Shown in pieces: positions 54,170-64,000 of a stretch of 64,000 nt of DNA. Position numbers and translations under genes: made by a program. Positions within the stretch are counted from its first letter, which is position 1, and the number at the start of each line of letters is the position of its first letter. Origin of the DNA: Atriophallophorus winterbourni (taxonomy: Eukaryota; Platyhelminthes; Trematoda; Plagiorchiida; Microphallidae); contig JACCGJ010000190.1 in the NCBI GenBank assembly GCA_013407085.1, positions 62,001 to 126,000 of the forward strand, read 5' to 3'. The notes beneath the pieces are model-generated. The model had not been told where the DNA came from and did not search any database. It was given only the letters and a program-made list of their open reading frames with translations.

Positions 54170-55060
54170 CATCTATTCATCGTACAGCAAGACTTGGGTT
54201 GCTCCAGCCAGTGCGACAAGGCTGCAAGAACCGCAAACCACAGTGTTGGTCTTCTGAGGCGACTTTTCAGACGCTTTGACCGACGACTCTTCCCACAGCT
54301 ACTGTCCGCTTACATCCGCCCCCCGCTCGAATATGCAGTCAGTGCGTGGCATCCGTGGCTCCAACAAGACATGAACGCCCTCGAACAGCCACAACGGCGA
54401 GCAACAAAGCTTATCAACGGCCTTCAAAACATGTCCTACGAAGAACGGCTGCAGTATAGCGGCCTCTTCTCAATCCGCTACCGACTCCTCCGCGGAGATT
54501 TGCTTTTGACCTTTCGCATTCTCACAGAGAATCAGCACCCTTGCAAGTCCTGATGCCTCTATCCAATCGACGTAATCATCGTGGGCACAATCTCAAGATT
54601 GCTCATCAGAACAGCCGATTGAACAGTCGAAGGTATTTCCTACCCCTTCGCATATGCCGTGTCTGGAACGCTCTCCCGCCGGAGGTGGTATGTGCTGAGT
54701 CACTGTCTTCGTTTAAGCAACGCCTAGACAAACACCTATGGCAATCAACTTTCAAGTGACTTTTGTTTATCTTTCGCCATTCCGATCTACCCCATTATAC
54801 TACATACCACTCACATATCCATAAACGACTAACTTTTTCCAGTCTTTTCTCCCCAGCTTACAAGCATCAACGTTGCTCACGCTAAAGCAACCGTCCACAA
54901 ATCCGTCATGCACTGGGGGACGTGGTGGGAATGTGTCTTGGGCTAACACTTCTCTCTATAAAAAGCCACAAATGTCCAATCAAGGTGTATGCTATACGCG
55001 AACATGGCCCGCTATAAGGCCTATTTGCCTCCGTTTTTCTTTCATCATGTATGCTTTTTA
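54170..55060 (+). pseudogene. CR1/Jockey-like 3' half, second copy
   Basis: + strand: NHSVGLLRRLFRRFDRRLFP, LLSAYIRPPLEYAVSAWHPW, EQPQRRATKLINGLQNMSYE and RGDLLLTFRILTENQHPCKS. After a frameshift near 54545: NSRLNSRRYFLPLRICRVWN and LPPEVVCAESLSSFKQRLDK to 54759. Same family as the copy at 52936, in the same direction 1.1 kb downstream. The 3' UTR again contains ggcccgctataaggcc (55007). Confidence 0.84.
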
Positions 55061-55166
55061 GCACGTTTGTGCGACCCTCTGTACACACCACCCAGTGGTT
55101 TCTTACAAGCTATCAGCTTTTATTACCACTATTGACTATAAACCTTATCTAAAGGCTCACTGAACC

Positions 55167-55300
55167 TCAATAGTTCAATAGTTTATTACGGTTTAAGAAG
55201 CTAAGAGCTTTACAAACCGCAGGATAGATTGAGTGGTGGGTCGAAAAGCAAAGGAATAAGTATTTGAGTTTTCAAGGCCTTATAGCGGGCCTCATTCGCG
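55167..55300 (-). repeat. CR1-like 3' UTR fragment with AGTTCAAT tail
   Basis: On the - strand ggcccgctataaggcc, then the UTR with gtttgtaaagctcttagc, ending in repeats of attgaact at 55167-55182. Matches the tail of the copy ending at 60157. Confidence 0.65.
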
Positions 55301-55499
55301 TTTAGCCTGCACCATCAATAGATTTTTGTGGAATTTGAACAGGTAGGGTGTCAACCCGGGACACAGCTACCCACCACATCCTCCGGAACATGGTCAGTCG
55401 AAACTGCGTGTCTACGGACTTCCGATACTGGGATATGGAAAAACAATGAAACTGGCAGAGTTAGCGGGGTTGTGACGAAAATGCAAATGGCACAGAATT

Positions 55500-56345
55500 T
55501 CGCAACCTAGGTCACCTTTGGCATCAGAAAGAACTGTCTCTGCTACTCAATGATAGAGTCCACAAAGGGGCTGTTCGTGATATATTACTTATGAGCGCGA
55601 AACTTGGACCTTACTTAAACAGCACATTCAGCGTCTCCAAGTATTTGGCAACCGATGTCTCTGCAGCATTCTAGGAGTTAGCTGTTACAAACACATACGC
55701 AACGATGCTCGCCGAAATAAGTTTTTTGGTAGTAATGTCGATATAGATAATCAGATCAATCTGTATAGGTTGCGCTGGTTGGGTCACGTTTTACGGATGC
55801 CGGACCACCGACTTCCCAAACGGATTCCTTTTTGCGATGCCACATCCCAATTGGCATAAATCCCGTGGTGGCCAAACCGTCACATGGCATAGGCAGTTAA
55901 AAACCCGTAGTATTAACGTTTCTAAAGAAGGCGCAGCGCGTATTCCAGGCTGGTGTCCCCGTGATTAGATATCGCAATGGTTTGTTACGCTTGAGGATAT
56001 GTCCCGAAACCGTGTTCAATGGCGGTTTTGAACTAATCATCATCTTGGATTGTTTGCTAAATATTGTATGTTATCAAGCTGAGTGACGAGAAAAGCTTGT
56101 TATGATGCTTGACAGTGAAAATCGCAAGAGAGCTGCCATGCTGATGTCGCTCTACTCGTTCACGCAACTTGTTTGAATGCATGTTCCATTCGAGGTGTAG
56201 GTACTTCATCACAGTTCGTATGCCCTTATCTTTCTATAAAATTCGTAGCTATTTAAGTCCCACCCTTCTCCATCTTTTAGGATTTTACTATTTCATGGTT
56301 GTGTGACAGTTAAGCATTCGGTACGCGCTACCGGTGTAATGCTGT
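55500..56345 (+). pseudogene. RTE-like family 2 C-terminal part
   Basis: + strand: LGHLWHQKELSLLLNDRVHK near 55510, then a frame change and LRWLGHVLRMPDHRLPKRIP at 55770-55830. Readable W, GGQTVTWHRQLK-type and GW-x-PRD blocks follow to about 56030. The 3' UTR (gtgacagttaagcattcgg) is shared with 63367-63535 and 58560-58640. Confidence 0.78.
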
Positions 56346-56354
56346 GTGATGATT

Positions 56355-56430
56355 ATGACGTCAGGCCCGGCAACCTGACAGTATTTTAGCGCATGTGCGG
56401 TCTTTGACTGCAAGACTTAGATCAGGTTTG
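56355..56430 (-). repeat. Dispersed repeat C, partial reverse copy
   Basis: Contains ggcaacctgacagtatttta, gcgcatgtgcggtctttgac, the reverse complement of the middle of repeat C. Confidence 0.6.
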
Positions 56431-57034
56431 TTATTTCATACATACATAAATATATAAGATAATGTTGGGTGCCAGATATACGGACGTTTGGACGCGATAT
56501 TGCGGAATAACTCCGAATTCGGTTCGCATCCAACAACAGGGACTAGTAGTGTGGTCACGATTTCCGAAAGACAGACGCAATGCTCCAAAAATTTGTATTC
56601 GATCCTAAACCCATCATCGCTTGGTTTCGGTAACAAGATGGTTAGTTGAAGACCTGACTGTCAATTGGCAAGGAGAATTCGTATACCCTAAGACTGTACG
56701 AAAATAGGAACGTGACTGGATAACACGCTTCAACAATTTTGCTTCCGGTGGATGCGCAAAGGCTGATCTGATACATCAAGAAAGCCGGTCAATCAACCCG
56801 TGGAGCCAAGTGCAAAAGCAAATCAGTTTATCTAGTAAATAATCTCGTCCTTGATTTAAGTTCGAAATTGTTTCTTGGTAATCTTGCTGTAACAAAGCAA
56901 CGAAACATCTCGATTCCACCAGAATTTTTAATATTATTTATATTCTGATTAAATAAGATACATCGTTTGTGCCCTTTATGGTACCCTTGTTCAAATATTC
57001 AAATTCCAGATGCATTAACACTTTCCTTGCGGAG
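56431..57034. other. Upstream region of the TMEM42-like gene
   Basis: No domain recognised. An upstream first exon or the promoter of the TMEM42-like gene may lie here; no TATA box or initiator can be singled out. Confidence 0.35.
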
Positions 57035-57438
57035 ATGGATGAAACATATGGCTTCCTTTTGGCTGTGTCTTCCGGATTTTTCTCAGCTCTGGCTGCCACG
57101 TGGGCGAAAATGATCATGGAATTCTCCGAAATTCTGCAACAGTCATTCACGTGGAAACCTTCAGTGGCTTATATCATTGGATACCTTTTATAGGCAATTG
57201 TGAATTTGTTGATGTGGACTGCTTTCACATTTGCGCTTCGCTCACAACGTAAAGGATTTTTGACATTATCTGTGAATATTTGGTCAAATTTCTTGTTTTC
57301 GGTAAGATGAAGAATTATTCATTGTATTTTTAGACAATATTTGGAATACTCATGTTTCATGAAACGATATCGTTCACCTGGATTTTCGGTCTGATGCTTA
57401 TCTTTGCTGGAATATTATGCTTCCACTATGATCCGTGA
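57035..57438 (+). CDS. TMEM42: TMEM42-like small multi-pass membrane protein
   Basis: TMEM42 is a small membrane protein of the EamA/drug-metabolite-transporter-like group; its role is unknown. Three coding segments are proposed: 57035-57163, 57194-57301 and 57334-57435 plus the TGA stop. Segment 1 encodes YGFLLAVSSGFFSALAATWAK, as 'YGFLLAVSSG' and 'FFSALAATWAK', like TMEM42 helix 1 (GALAAASAKL). Segment 2 reads NLLMWTAFTFALRS, like NSLMWTFFSRGL. Segment 3 reads FHETISFTWIFGLMLIFAGI and then LCFH, like the last helix ending ILCGLTLIH. The second intron is 32 nt (GTAAGA to TTTTTAG). The first, 30 nt (GTGGCT to TTTTATAG), is inferred to remove an in-frame TAG. About 113 residues from ATG 57035; an upstream in-frame ATG at 56978 would add 19. 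Human TMEM42 is somewhat longer, so an N-terminal exon may be missing. Confidence 0.82.
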
Positions 57439-57464
57439 AATTTCGTATACAATCAAAGCCTTCC

Positions 57465-57470
57465 AATAAA
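57465..57470 (+). promoter_or_regulatory. Polyadenylation signal AATAAA of the TMEM42-like gene
   Basis: A perfect AATAAA lies 27 bases after the stop of the TMEM42-like gene. A short 3' UTR of this kind is common in compact flatworm genes, and the signal supports the gene end. Confidence 0.65.
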
Positions 57471-57687
57471 AACGGTCTTTCGTTGTTGAAAATTTTTAAA
57501 AAATATTTTTCTCTTTAGTTTGCATTTTCACTGAAATATAAAACCAAATAGTACATAACTTACTCCCGGTCTTTATCTGCTTAATAGACGAGCAATGAAT
57601 AATAATTAGAATAACGAGTGTGACAAACAGCATATTGACAGCTTGAACTGGAATACTCTTTAGTTGTCTAGCTCTATATGGGTATAG

Positions 57688-57905
57688 TATGGTATGAAAG
57701 CACAAGCCTGATCCAGGCAAAGTGCCGCACAGTCAGAGACTGCACGTGTGCTAAGATACTGTCAGGTTGCCCAAGCCTAGACACATATGAGGGGAGAATA
57801 GAAATGGTAGTGAGACTCCAGCGTGTTTCAGCATGCAGCTCACTGCCGTTGGCCAATCAATTTAGCACGATGTTAGCCGCATAGCACAAATGCTACACGG
57901 TTGCA
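57688..57905 (+). repeat. Dispersed repeat C, copy 2
   Basis: Nearly identical to 53897-54125 over about 220 bp (gcacaagcctgatccaggca, gtcagagactgcac, ttggccaatcaatttagcac), differing by small indels. Confidence 0.75.
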
Positions 57906-58499
57906 CTTCCGTCTAGATGGGAGTGCTGCCTGAATATAGACGTTTCTGAAGCTTTTGCTGGTATTTACTCCATCAATAATTACACTTTCATTTATTCCCG
58001 TATCTTTACTCTTAGTACCAAAGGCAGCAAGAAGGGGTTCGGTGAGTTCCGAAACCATGGCAAAGTTGTGAGTTTGTCTATATAGCAAGTAGAACCTTGT
58101 TGCCCTCAATGGACATGTGTCATAAGTAAACTTGTGTAAACGAGCCGTGCTTTTGACCAGATACATGGATTACTCTCTAATCAGTAAGGCCTGAAAAATT
58201 GATTTTGTATGTGGCGTGATATCCGACAGCAGAGAGGTGTTCAGCCTTGGTAGCTTGACTTAACAGTACACCAACCCATAAATGCGCTCGTGGCGTAAAA
58301 AAATTGAAGTCGGATCATTCAGCGCCTATTGATGGAACTTACCCAGGTGTGTTCAGATCATTTTGAGTAATATCTACACTGCTATTAGTCACATGACTCA
58401 GTTGCAATCTTGTTGTAGATATCTATGCGAAGAAAGCTTATCATGAGCCACAATGAAGGCCGCAAAAAAGTTTTCATTCTAAAGTCGCCAACTTAATTG
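57906..58499. other. No recognised feature
   Basis: Short frames only; no repeat or domain recognised. Confidence 0.4.
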
Positions 58500-58645
58500 A
58501 ATGCAATATTCAATATGTGAACACATCATCTACAGGTTCAGTAACTTATCATGTCCCATCTTTCTAGGATTTTAACCTGTTGCAGTTATATGACAGTTAA
58601 GCACTCTTTAAGCCCGTCTAATGCTCTTGATAATGATGACTTAGT
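58500..58645 (+). repeat. RTE-like family 2 3' UTR fragment
   Basis: Contains ttatcatgtcccatcttt and tatgacagttaagcactc, matching the UTRs at 56270 and 63440. Confidence 0.55.
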
Positions 58646-58748
58646 TAAATCAATATAGGATGAGATAAGCACAAAATTTTGTTCAATACAATGCAGATTT
58701 GTGAATAGAATTTGAATAAATCCGTATTTGTACGTTTTTTCTCACATA

Positions 58749-58785
58749 TCCTACGATCGGTTTCGTGCTGTGTGCACCTGAGGAC
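58749..58785 (-). ncRNA. Degenerate hammerhead motif
   Basis: On the - strand GUGCACACAGCAC-GAAA-ACCGAUCGUAGG-like sequence is left: stem II right arm, GAAA and the stem III/I side. CUGAUGA is lost. Confidence 0.4.
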
Positions 58786-59034
58786 TTTTACACCGATATT
58801 ATTTCGATCACTTAGGCGTCGTTTGAAAGATAACTTTATACGAGTTATTGTAGTTAGCTCTTGTCGGTGTTTGCTTTTAGATGTAATGTATCCGGAATTC
58901 CGAGACTGCACTAGAGTGGCATGCATTTTTAGCAACGCATCAGTCGTTGCACCCTCCCAACGCGGTAAGCAGTGAAATAATAGGGATTTCTGTCCCAAAC
59001 AATTTGATAAACGGGCGAAATATGCAAATGTGTA

Positions 59035-59095
59035 TTTAAGCACAAGCCTGATCCGGGCAAAGTACCACACAATCATAGACCGGACGTGGGCTAAC
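59035..59095 (+). repeat. Dispersed repeat C, short copy
   Basis: aagcacaagcctgatccggg and caaagtaccacacaatcata match the 5' part of repeat C. Confidence 0.6.
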
Positions 59096-59456
59096 GAAAA
59101 AACAGATTTTTATATTACCACTTTAAACGATTTCGGTTGATCGGTAAGAGCTACTAAAAAATAATGGTCGCGTAATTTGACACGATACATATCACTAAAT
59201 TTATCAACACTGGAATACGGTCATCAAAAGTGCTGCGCTGTGGTAGTCAGTTTCCGATTGACAGATCATATACTGTGTGTATTCTCAGTGGATTAGAAAA
59301 TGTACCTCGTTTTTACCTTGGTATAAGGTTGATTTGTAGTTATTGGAAAACAAGACTTCGTTGAAATATAGAATCACAAAGTGATTCCTGCCCAAGCGCT
59401 TGAGGCGCATATAAAAGACCAATGTATTGCGGTGCTCACATCCCCATCCCTTGCAC

Positions 59457-59497
59457 ACCACTACCGGTTTCTGGCCGTTTGCCGTCATCAAGTGGAG
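59457..59497 (-). ncRNA. Hammerhead motif, type B, C3 mutated
   Basis: On the - strand: UUGAUGA, stem II C-GGC-AAAC-GGCC-type, GAAA, ACC/GGU, triplet GUA, stem I with GUGG. The C3 to U change likely lowers or abolishes activity. Confidence 0.6.
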
Positions 59498-59696
59498 ACC
59501 GTAAGATCACGTTCAGTGATCATTGAAACAGTGGAAAAGCGGTAAACAAAGTTAAACTTGTATGCCACTGTTATATAGGGTTCTTACAAAGAACCACGAT
59601 GTTCAAATACAGAATCACAAAGTGATTCCTGACCAAGCGCTCGAGGCGCATATAAAAGACTAATGTATTGCGGTGCTCACATCCCCATCCCTTGCA

Positions 59697-59737
59697 CACC
59701 ACTACCGGTTTCTGGCTGTTTACCGTCATCAGGTGGA
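59697..59737 (-). ncRNA. Hammerhead ribozyme motif, type B, core intact
   Basis: On the - strand: stem I CCAC/GUGG (four pairs), CUGAUGA, stem II C-GGU-AAACA-GCC-A (three pairs, one C·A), GAAA, stem III ACC/GGU, cleavage triplet GUA. All universally conserved core bases are present. Confidence 0.75.
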
Positions 59738-59780
59738 GACAGTAAGATCAGGTTCAGTGATGTGAGCACCACGATACATA

Positions 59781-60149
59781 ATAGTTCGTTAAATTTTGGA
59801 AAATGATCAAGTGGAGATTAGTGATAGAATACCAATCCCATTTCTGCGTAGTGTAAACATGGGATAATTGGCAAAGTCAATGTTGTTTCAATAAAGATGT
59901 ATAATCTAAATAATTCAGATACGTGACCATATCGTTCGAGCAGTACAATCACATGCTTTTACAAATACTGTATAATTTTCTAGAAAACAAATTTATTAGC
60001 TCAAGTTAAACAAACGGTGTTCAATAATGGCTGGCAGCATCCGATTCGTAAGACGACACAGGTATGAAAAACAAGTTAACATGTACAAACCCCTTGATTG
60101 GGTTACGCATAGAAAAATATCGATTTTTTTAAATTAGAGTTATTTGCCC
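59781..60149. other. No recognised feature
   Basis: Apart from ttgtttcaataaag near 59883, also found at the end of the unit at 1038, nothing is recognised. Confidence 0.4.
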
Positions 60150-60156
60150 ACATCAT

Positions 60157-60860
60157 GTTCAATAGTTCAATAGTATATTTATGGTAAAATAAGCACATAG
60201 CTTCAAATAACCACAGGATGTGTTTACAGTGGATCGAAAAAATAGGATAAAGAAAAATACGTCAGAGTGGGGTTCGAGGGAATAAATTGGTCAGTATAAT
60301 CAGTATGGGTGCGGGGAGGCCTTATAGCTGGCCACACTCGCTTTGGAGTTGCGTCTTCCCGAGTTCGCTAGGCGGTAGCTTGAGAATAGGGAGGCTTCGG
60401 GGTTGTGTTAGTCCTTTCCGGGATTCTTGTGGCATTTGTACGGGTAGGAGATCGACTCCAGACACGGGAAATAGTGAGTCTGAAAGAGTGGAAAACTTGG
60501 AACGCATTATAATCGGTGTGAATACAGAAGAAAAAAATGTCACGCAGAATAAACATACCCTTTCATATGTGTGTCCAAGCGTTGTTTAAAGGTTGAGACT
60601 GATTGGGAGTTTACAACGGTTGCCGGCAGTGCGTTCCATACTCTTGGAGTGTTTGATTGATTGATTTGCTGTCAAATGAAGTGGTGATTCGTGACAGTGA
60701 AATCTGCCCTGCTGGTGTCGCTGTAATCTTTAACAAAACTTGATGGAAAGCGTGATTGATCCGAAGTGTGAGCACTTCGTCTGTGTTTGTGCTCTCTCTT
60801 GAAAACTCCGTATTTTTTACACACTTCAAACTTTATTATCATGGTTCATTGCGCTGAGAC
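60157..60860 (-). pseudogene. CR1-like 3' end with AGTTCAAT tail, decayed
   Basis: On the - strand from 60830: RESTNTDEVLTLRINHAF, SLSRITTSFDSKSIN, TLQEYGTHCRQPL, then a second frame to about 60540. The pattern fits a broken CR1 C-terminus (WN-x-LP region) in several frames. The UTR has agctataaggcc reversed near 60320 and ends in attgaactattgaac at 60157-60171. Confidence 0.6.
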
Positions 60861-61839
60861 TTGACCTTAACGAGTTGCGACGGTTTGTGTACCTCCATGA
60901 CACATTGAGCTATCCTGGGTGGAGCCCTCTGGGCACTTTCATAGTCACTTATACTAGGAAGGTTAATAATAATAGGTCAGACGAACACTGTCTCAAACCA
61001 ACCCGCTGCCTTGTGGGTCATGCTTTGGTCCGGAACTTTACAAAAACCAACTACACAGTGCATCGATAAACAAGGTCGCCTTGCCTGCTGCATACAGCAC
61101 GACAGGTAAGCGAAAACAAACCAATGCTGGCCATAATCTAAGTGTTTCTGACCCTTACCCCCTTTCACTCTTAACAACTGCCCTTATGTCCATCTCAGCC
61201 TTAGAACAGACTGCGCTGAACATGTTTGAATATACAGATCACTATCTGAAACAACGGACCTCTGCTCACATCGGAATGTCAGAACCGAGTGACACACACG
61301 AACTCCTGTGACGACGAGAAGAAATCTGCCATATTCTACAGATTGAGTACTGTCGCTCCTTTTGGAATACCTGCATAGATTCTGATCATGCTCTTGTGCG
61401 ATGTAGGTGCTCGTTAAAGTTCTCCTGTACGAATGGCTTCAAATGGAAAACGCATTGCGGTCGAAAAATTATCCCCGTATGTGATCAAAGAAATTTATAT
61501 GGTCACATTTAATCACTCACTCCCATTTGCTGTGTCCAACTGCCGATGAAAAATGGAACAAGATAGCAGGGATTATGCGGGTCACCGCAATTTTAACCTG
61601 TGGGATTACACAATTATCCCCAAAGTCCCATTGGATTTCACAGCGCTCTATATGAATTTTTCAACAGCGGCGTCAAATACCGTGTATATGCCTACGGAAT
61701 GAACTCAAATGGATCTTGAGACTGGACCGAGAAAAGTGGTGGTTAAATTAGTTGAAATAGCAATGTTTGTAACGTGCGCAAGCTCTACTTCGGCAAAAGG
61801 TCCTACGAAAACAGAAGTGAGTCGACTATCGCTGAATTA
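60861..61839. other. Possible RTE-like endonuclease remnant, not resolved
   Basis: By position this would be the endonuclease of the family 2 element that follows. I could not find a convincing endonuclease motif, so no call is made. Confidence 0.3.
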
Positions 61840-63535
61840 ATCGGTGCCCGTATCGCTAAAAGGAATCGCCGCCTCTTACTCTGGGCCGAACATTTTAGCT
61901 GGCCGCATACAGCGGATTCATTGCCTCATTAAAAGCCATGATTCTTGGCCTGTTAGCTTAGATCCCGTTAGTGATTCAGAATTTAAAGCATGTATCGAAT
62001 CCATGAAACGATTCAAGTCCCCGATGTCCATTAACCACCTGTTGTTTGTTCAACGAAGGTGGCCAAGTCCTAATCAGCACATTAGGCGATCTCATTCGTG
62101 GAGAGCATTCATCATAACCCGTCCCTCAGAGTTGGGAGAATCGGTTATCACACCGATATTTAATAAAGGTGTGCGAAGCTCATGCTCTAATCACCGTGGG
62201 ATAAGTCTCACTCCCATCATTACGAGATTATTAGCGTCTTCGAAGAATAACATCACATAGGGAATCACAGACCCGAGAGTAGCAAGCTTACTTCCGGCCT
62301 GGCAGAGGCTGTCGACCACATTTTTACTCTTCGACAGATCTTAGACGTGCGGCACACTTGCAGATTGCTGACAATAACCATCTTATTGTACTTCAAAGGC
62401 ACATTTGATTCAGTTGATCGAAATGTCTTGTTTAATACCTTGATGTGCAAAGGCGTTCCGCAAAAGTATGCCAACATACTGCGTGCACTTTATGCTCATT
62501 CGTCTGGATGCGTTAGTGTTTACAATGATCTTTCGCCGAATTTCCCCACCACGAGTGATGTCCGATAAAAATGTCAAATTTCTCTTTTTCTGTTCAATTT
62601 AAGTATTGATACCATCATGGAACTATACAGTGAAGGAAACCCCAAATATCCGTGTTCCGATAATGCCAGGTGTCGAGCTTCATGATTTGAACTATGCCGA
62701 TTATACAACTGGTCTTTGGCTCGAACACAGATGCACAGGCGTTTTTCACCCTACAAATGCAGTGTTCTGCTGCAGGACATCGACATATCAAACAGCATCT
62801 CGGTAGTTGTATCAATATTTCTGCATCGACGAGGTCGCAGAACGCATTTTTAAGGCGACCGTAGAATTTTGCAACATAGGTAACCTCTGGCGTCAGAAAG
62901 GACTGTATGTTACTCAAAGATGGTCTACAAAGCGACAGTTCAAGCTGTATTGCTCTATGGGTTTGAAACTTGAACCTTACCTAAAGATCACATTCGGCGT
63001 CTCCAAGTATATGACTACCGATGTCTCGACAACATTTTGGGATTTAGGTGTTACAATAGCATACGCGACGATTTTTTTTCTGAGATAAGCTCTTCGGTAG
63101 TAATGTTGATATAGAGAATCAGAGCAACCTGCATAGGTTACGCTGGTTGAGTCAGGTTTTACGGATATCGGACCACCGACTTCCGAGACGGATATTTTTT
63201 CCGACGCCACAGCCCGATTGGCGTAAATCTCGTGGTGTCCAAACTGTCAAGTGGCATAGCCAGCTAAAAAAATTTACTAGTAACTTTTCCAAAATTAGCG
63301 CAGCACATCTTCCTGGCTTGGGTCCCCGCGATCAGATATGGCAATGGTTAGTTACGCTTCAGGTGTAGGCACCTCGTCGCAGTTTGTATGTGCTTACCCT
63401 TCCATAGAATCCGTAGCTATTTAAGTCACACCATTCCCCATCTTGCAGCTTTTTACTTTTTCATGGTTTTATGACAGTTAAGCATTCGGTACAAGCTATC
63501 GGTGTAATGCTATCTATGATGATGATTGCCATGGT
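61840..63535 (+). mobile_element. RTE-like family 2 RT and 3' end, decayed
   Basis: + strand: DSEFKACIESMKRFKSPMSI, ESVITPIFNKGVRSSCSNHR and GISLTPIITRLLAS, then FKGTFDSVDRNVLFNTLMCK, GVPQKYANILRALYAHSSGC and ELHDLNYADYTTGLW (YADD changed to YADY near 62695). The C-terminus is in pieces: NLWRQKGLYV, VLRISDHRLPRRIFFPTPQP and PGLGPRDQIWQWLVTLQV, with the stop at 63366. The 3' UTR runs to about 63535. Frameshifts occur throughout. Confidence 0.83.
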
Positions 63536-64000
63536 TGTACATTTGTTACTCACTCGCTACTTGCTGCCGACTTTCTGCTATATTTGAGGATGAAAAAAAC
63601 ATTGACGCTTGCTCTTTTTTGATGCCTTGACACAGTCAAGAAATGCCTTCACATGCCGCGCTACATATTAAAGCCGTAGTCTGAACAGATTGTCAGTCGA
63701 CGTGCCGCTGCACTTAACCAAATAAAAGATACTGTTTCTCCTGTGTTACGCCCAAAAATTGTATATAAAGTAATCAGAAACATTATATGGCTGAGAATTG
63801 GTCAGTGGCACCTAGGGAGAATGTGCATGTGGCTCGTGTTCTTCAAAACCGAAAATCCGAGTAGTAGAACATTAAATGGCACACAGTGAAGCGTTTTATT
63901 ATAGGCGTTTGCATGTTAAACTTTTTTGGTTTGCTTATACGCCTTTCCAGAGCTGAACCACGATGACGAATGGAGAAACAAAGATTGCCGATTAAACATT
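63536..64000. other. No recognised feature
   Basis: No gene, repeat or domain recognised up to the window end. Confidence 0.4.

Larger units (their letters stand above)
59360..59780 (-). repeat. Tandem dimer of type B hammerhead units, period 241 bp
   Basis: gaatcacaaagtgattcctg occurs at 59371 and 59612; the GGTTTC of the ribozyme core occurs at 59466 and 59707. Both give a period of 241 bp with high identity across the overlap. Each unit holds one hammerhead. The second unit ends early with an inverted copy of its own head at 59760-59779. A head-to-tail dimer of ribozyme units is the usual genomic form of retrozymes. Confidence 0.85.

Overview
The window looks like a piece of an animal nuclear genome, most likely a parasitic flatworm (digenean-like). 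The evidence is AT-rich sequence, one host gene spread over more than 30 kb with introns up to 9 kb, a second host gene with a 32-nt micro-intron, and dense, decayed CR1/Jockey-like, RTE-like and Ty3/Gypsy retroelements. There are also many short retroposons that carry hammerhead ribozyme motifs of the type known from schistosome satellites, Penelope-like elements and animal retrozymes. The species call is inference. I see no bacterial-style operon, rRNA, tRNA or CRISPR array. Host genes: (1) the 3' part of a KIF26-family atypical kinesin gene runs on the + strand from 6531 to the stop at 37296. I could chain 11 exons whose splice phases all agree. They encode about 1,195 residues: the end of a degenerate motor domain, a basic Ser-rich linker, a WVDGP-type motif, an SSGYES motif and the KIF26 C-terminal coiled coil. 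The 5' exons must lie upstream of the window. (2) A small TMEM42-like membrane protein gene (57035-57438, +) has two micro-introns (30 nt, inferred; 32 nt, clear) and a polyadenylation signal. Layout: 1-6530 holds a CR1 relic (3880-5935) and one ribozyme unit. 6531-37296 is the KIF26 gene, whose introns hold CR1 relics, RTE-like relics (one nearly full length, 31735-33930) and eight hammerhead copies, seven of them antisense to the gene. 37300-45760 is a Gypsy element on the - strand, broken by two CR1 insertions and a hammerhead fragment. 45990-48700 holds RTE and endonuclease remnants. 48715-51910 is a second Gypsy element on the - strand. 52900-55300 has two CR1 3' halves in tandem. 55500-56375 is an RTE-like tail, then TMEM42-like. 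57690-59100 has dispersed repeats, 59360-59780 a 241-bp tandem dimer of ribozyme units, and 60150-63535 CR1 and RTE relics. The most interesting system is the hammerhead repeat family. On the strand opposite to most of the readable repeat text, each unit carries CUGAUGA, a 3-4 bp stem II, GAAA, a palindromic stem III (ACCGGU) and a cleavable triplet, and units occur both singly and in tandem. All the autonomous retroelements seen here are disrupted. A few ribozyme copies keep every universally conserved core base.
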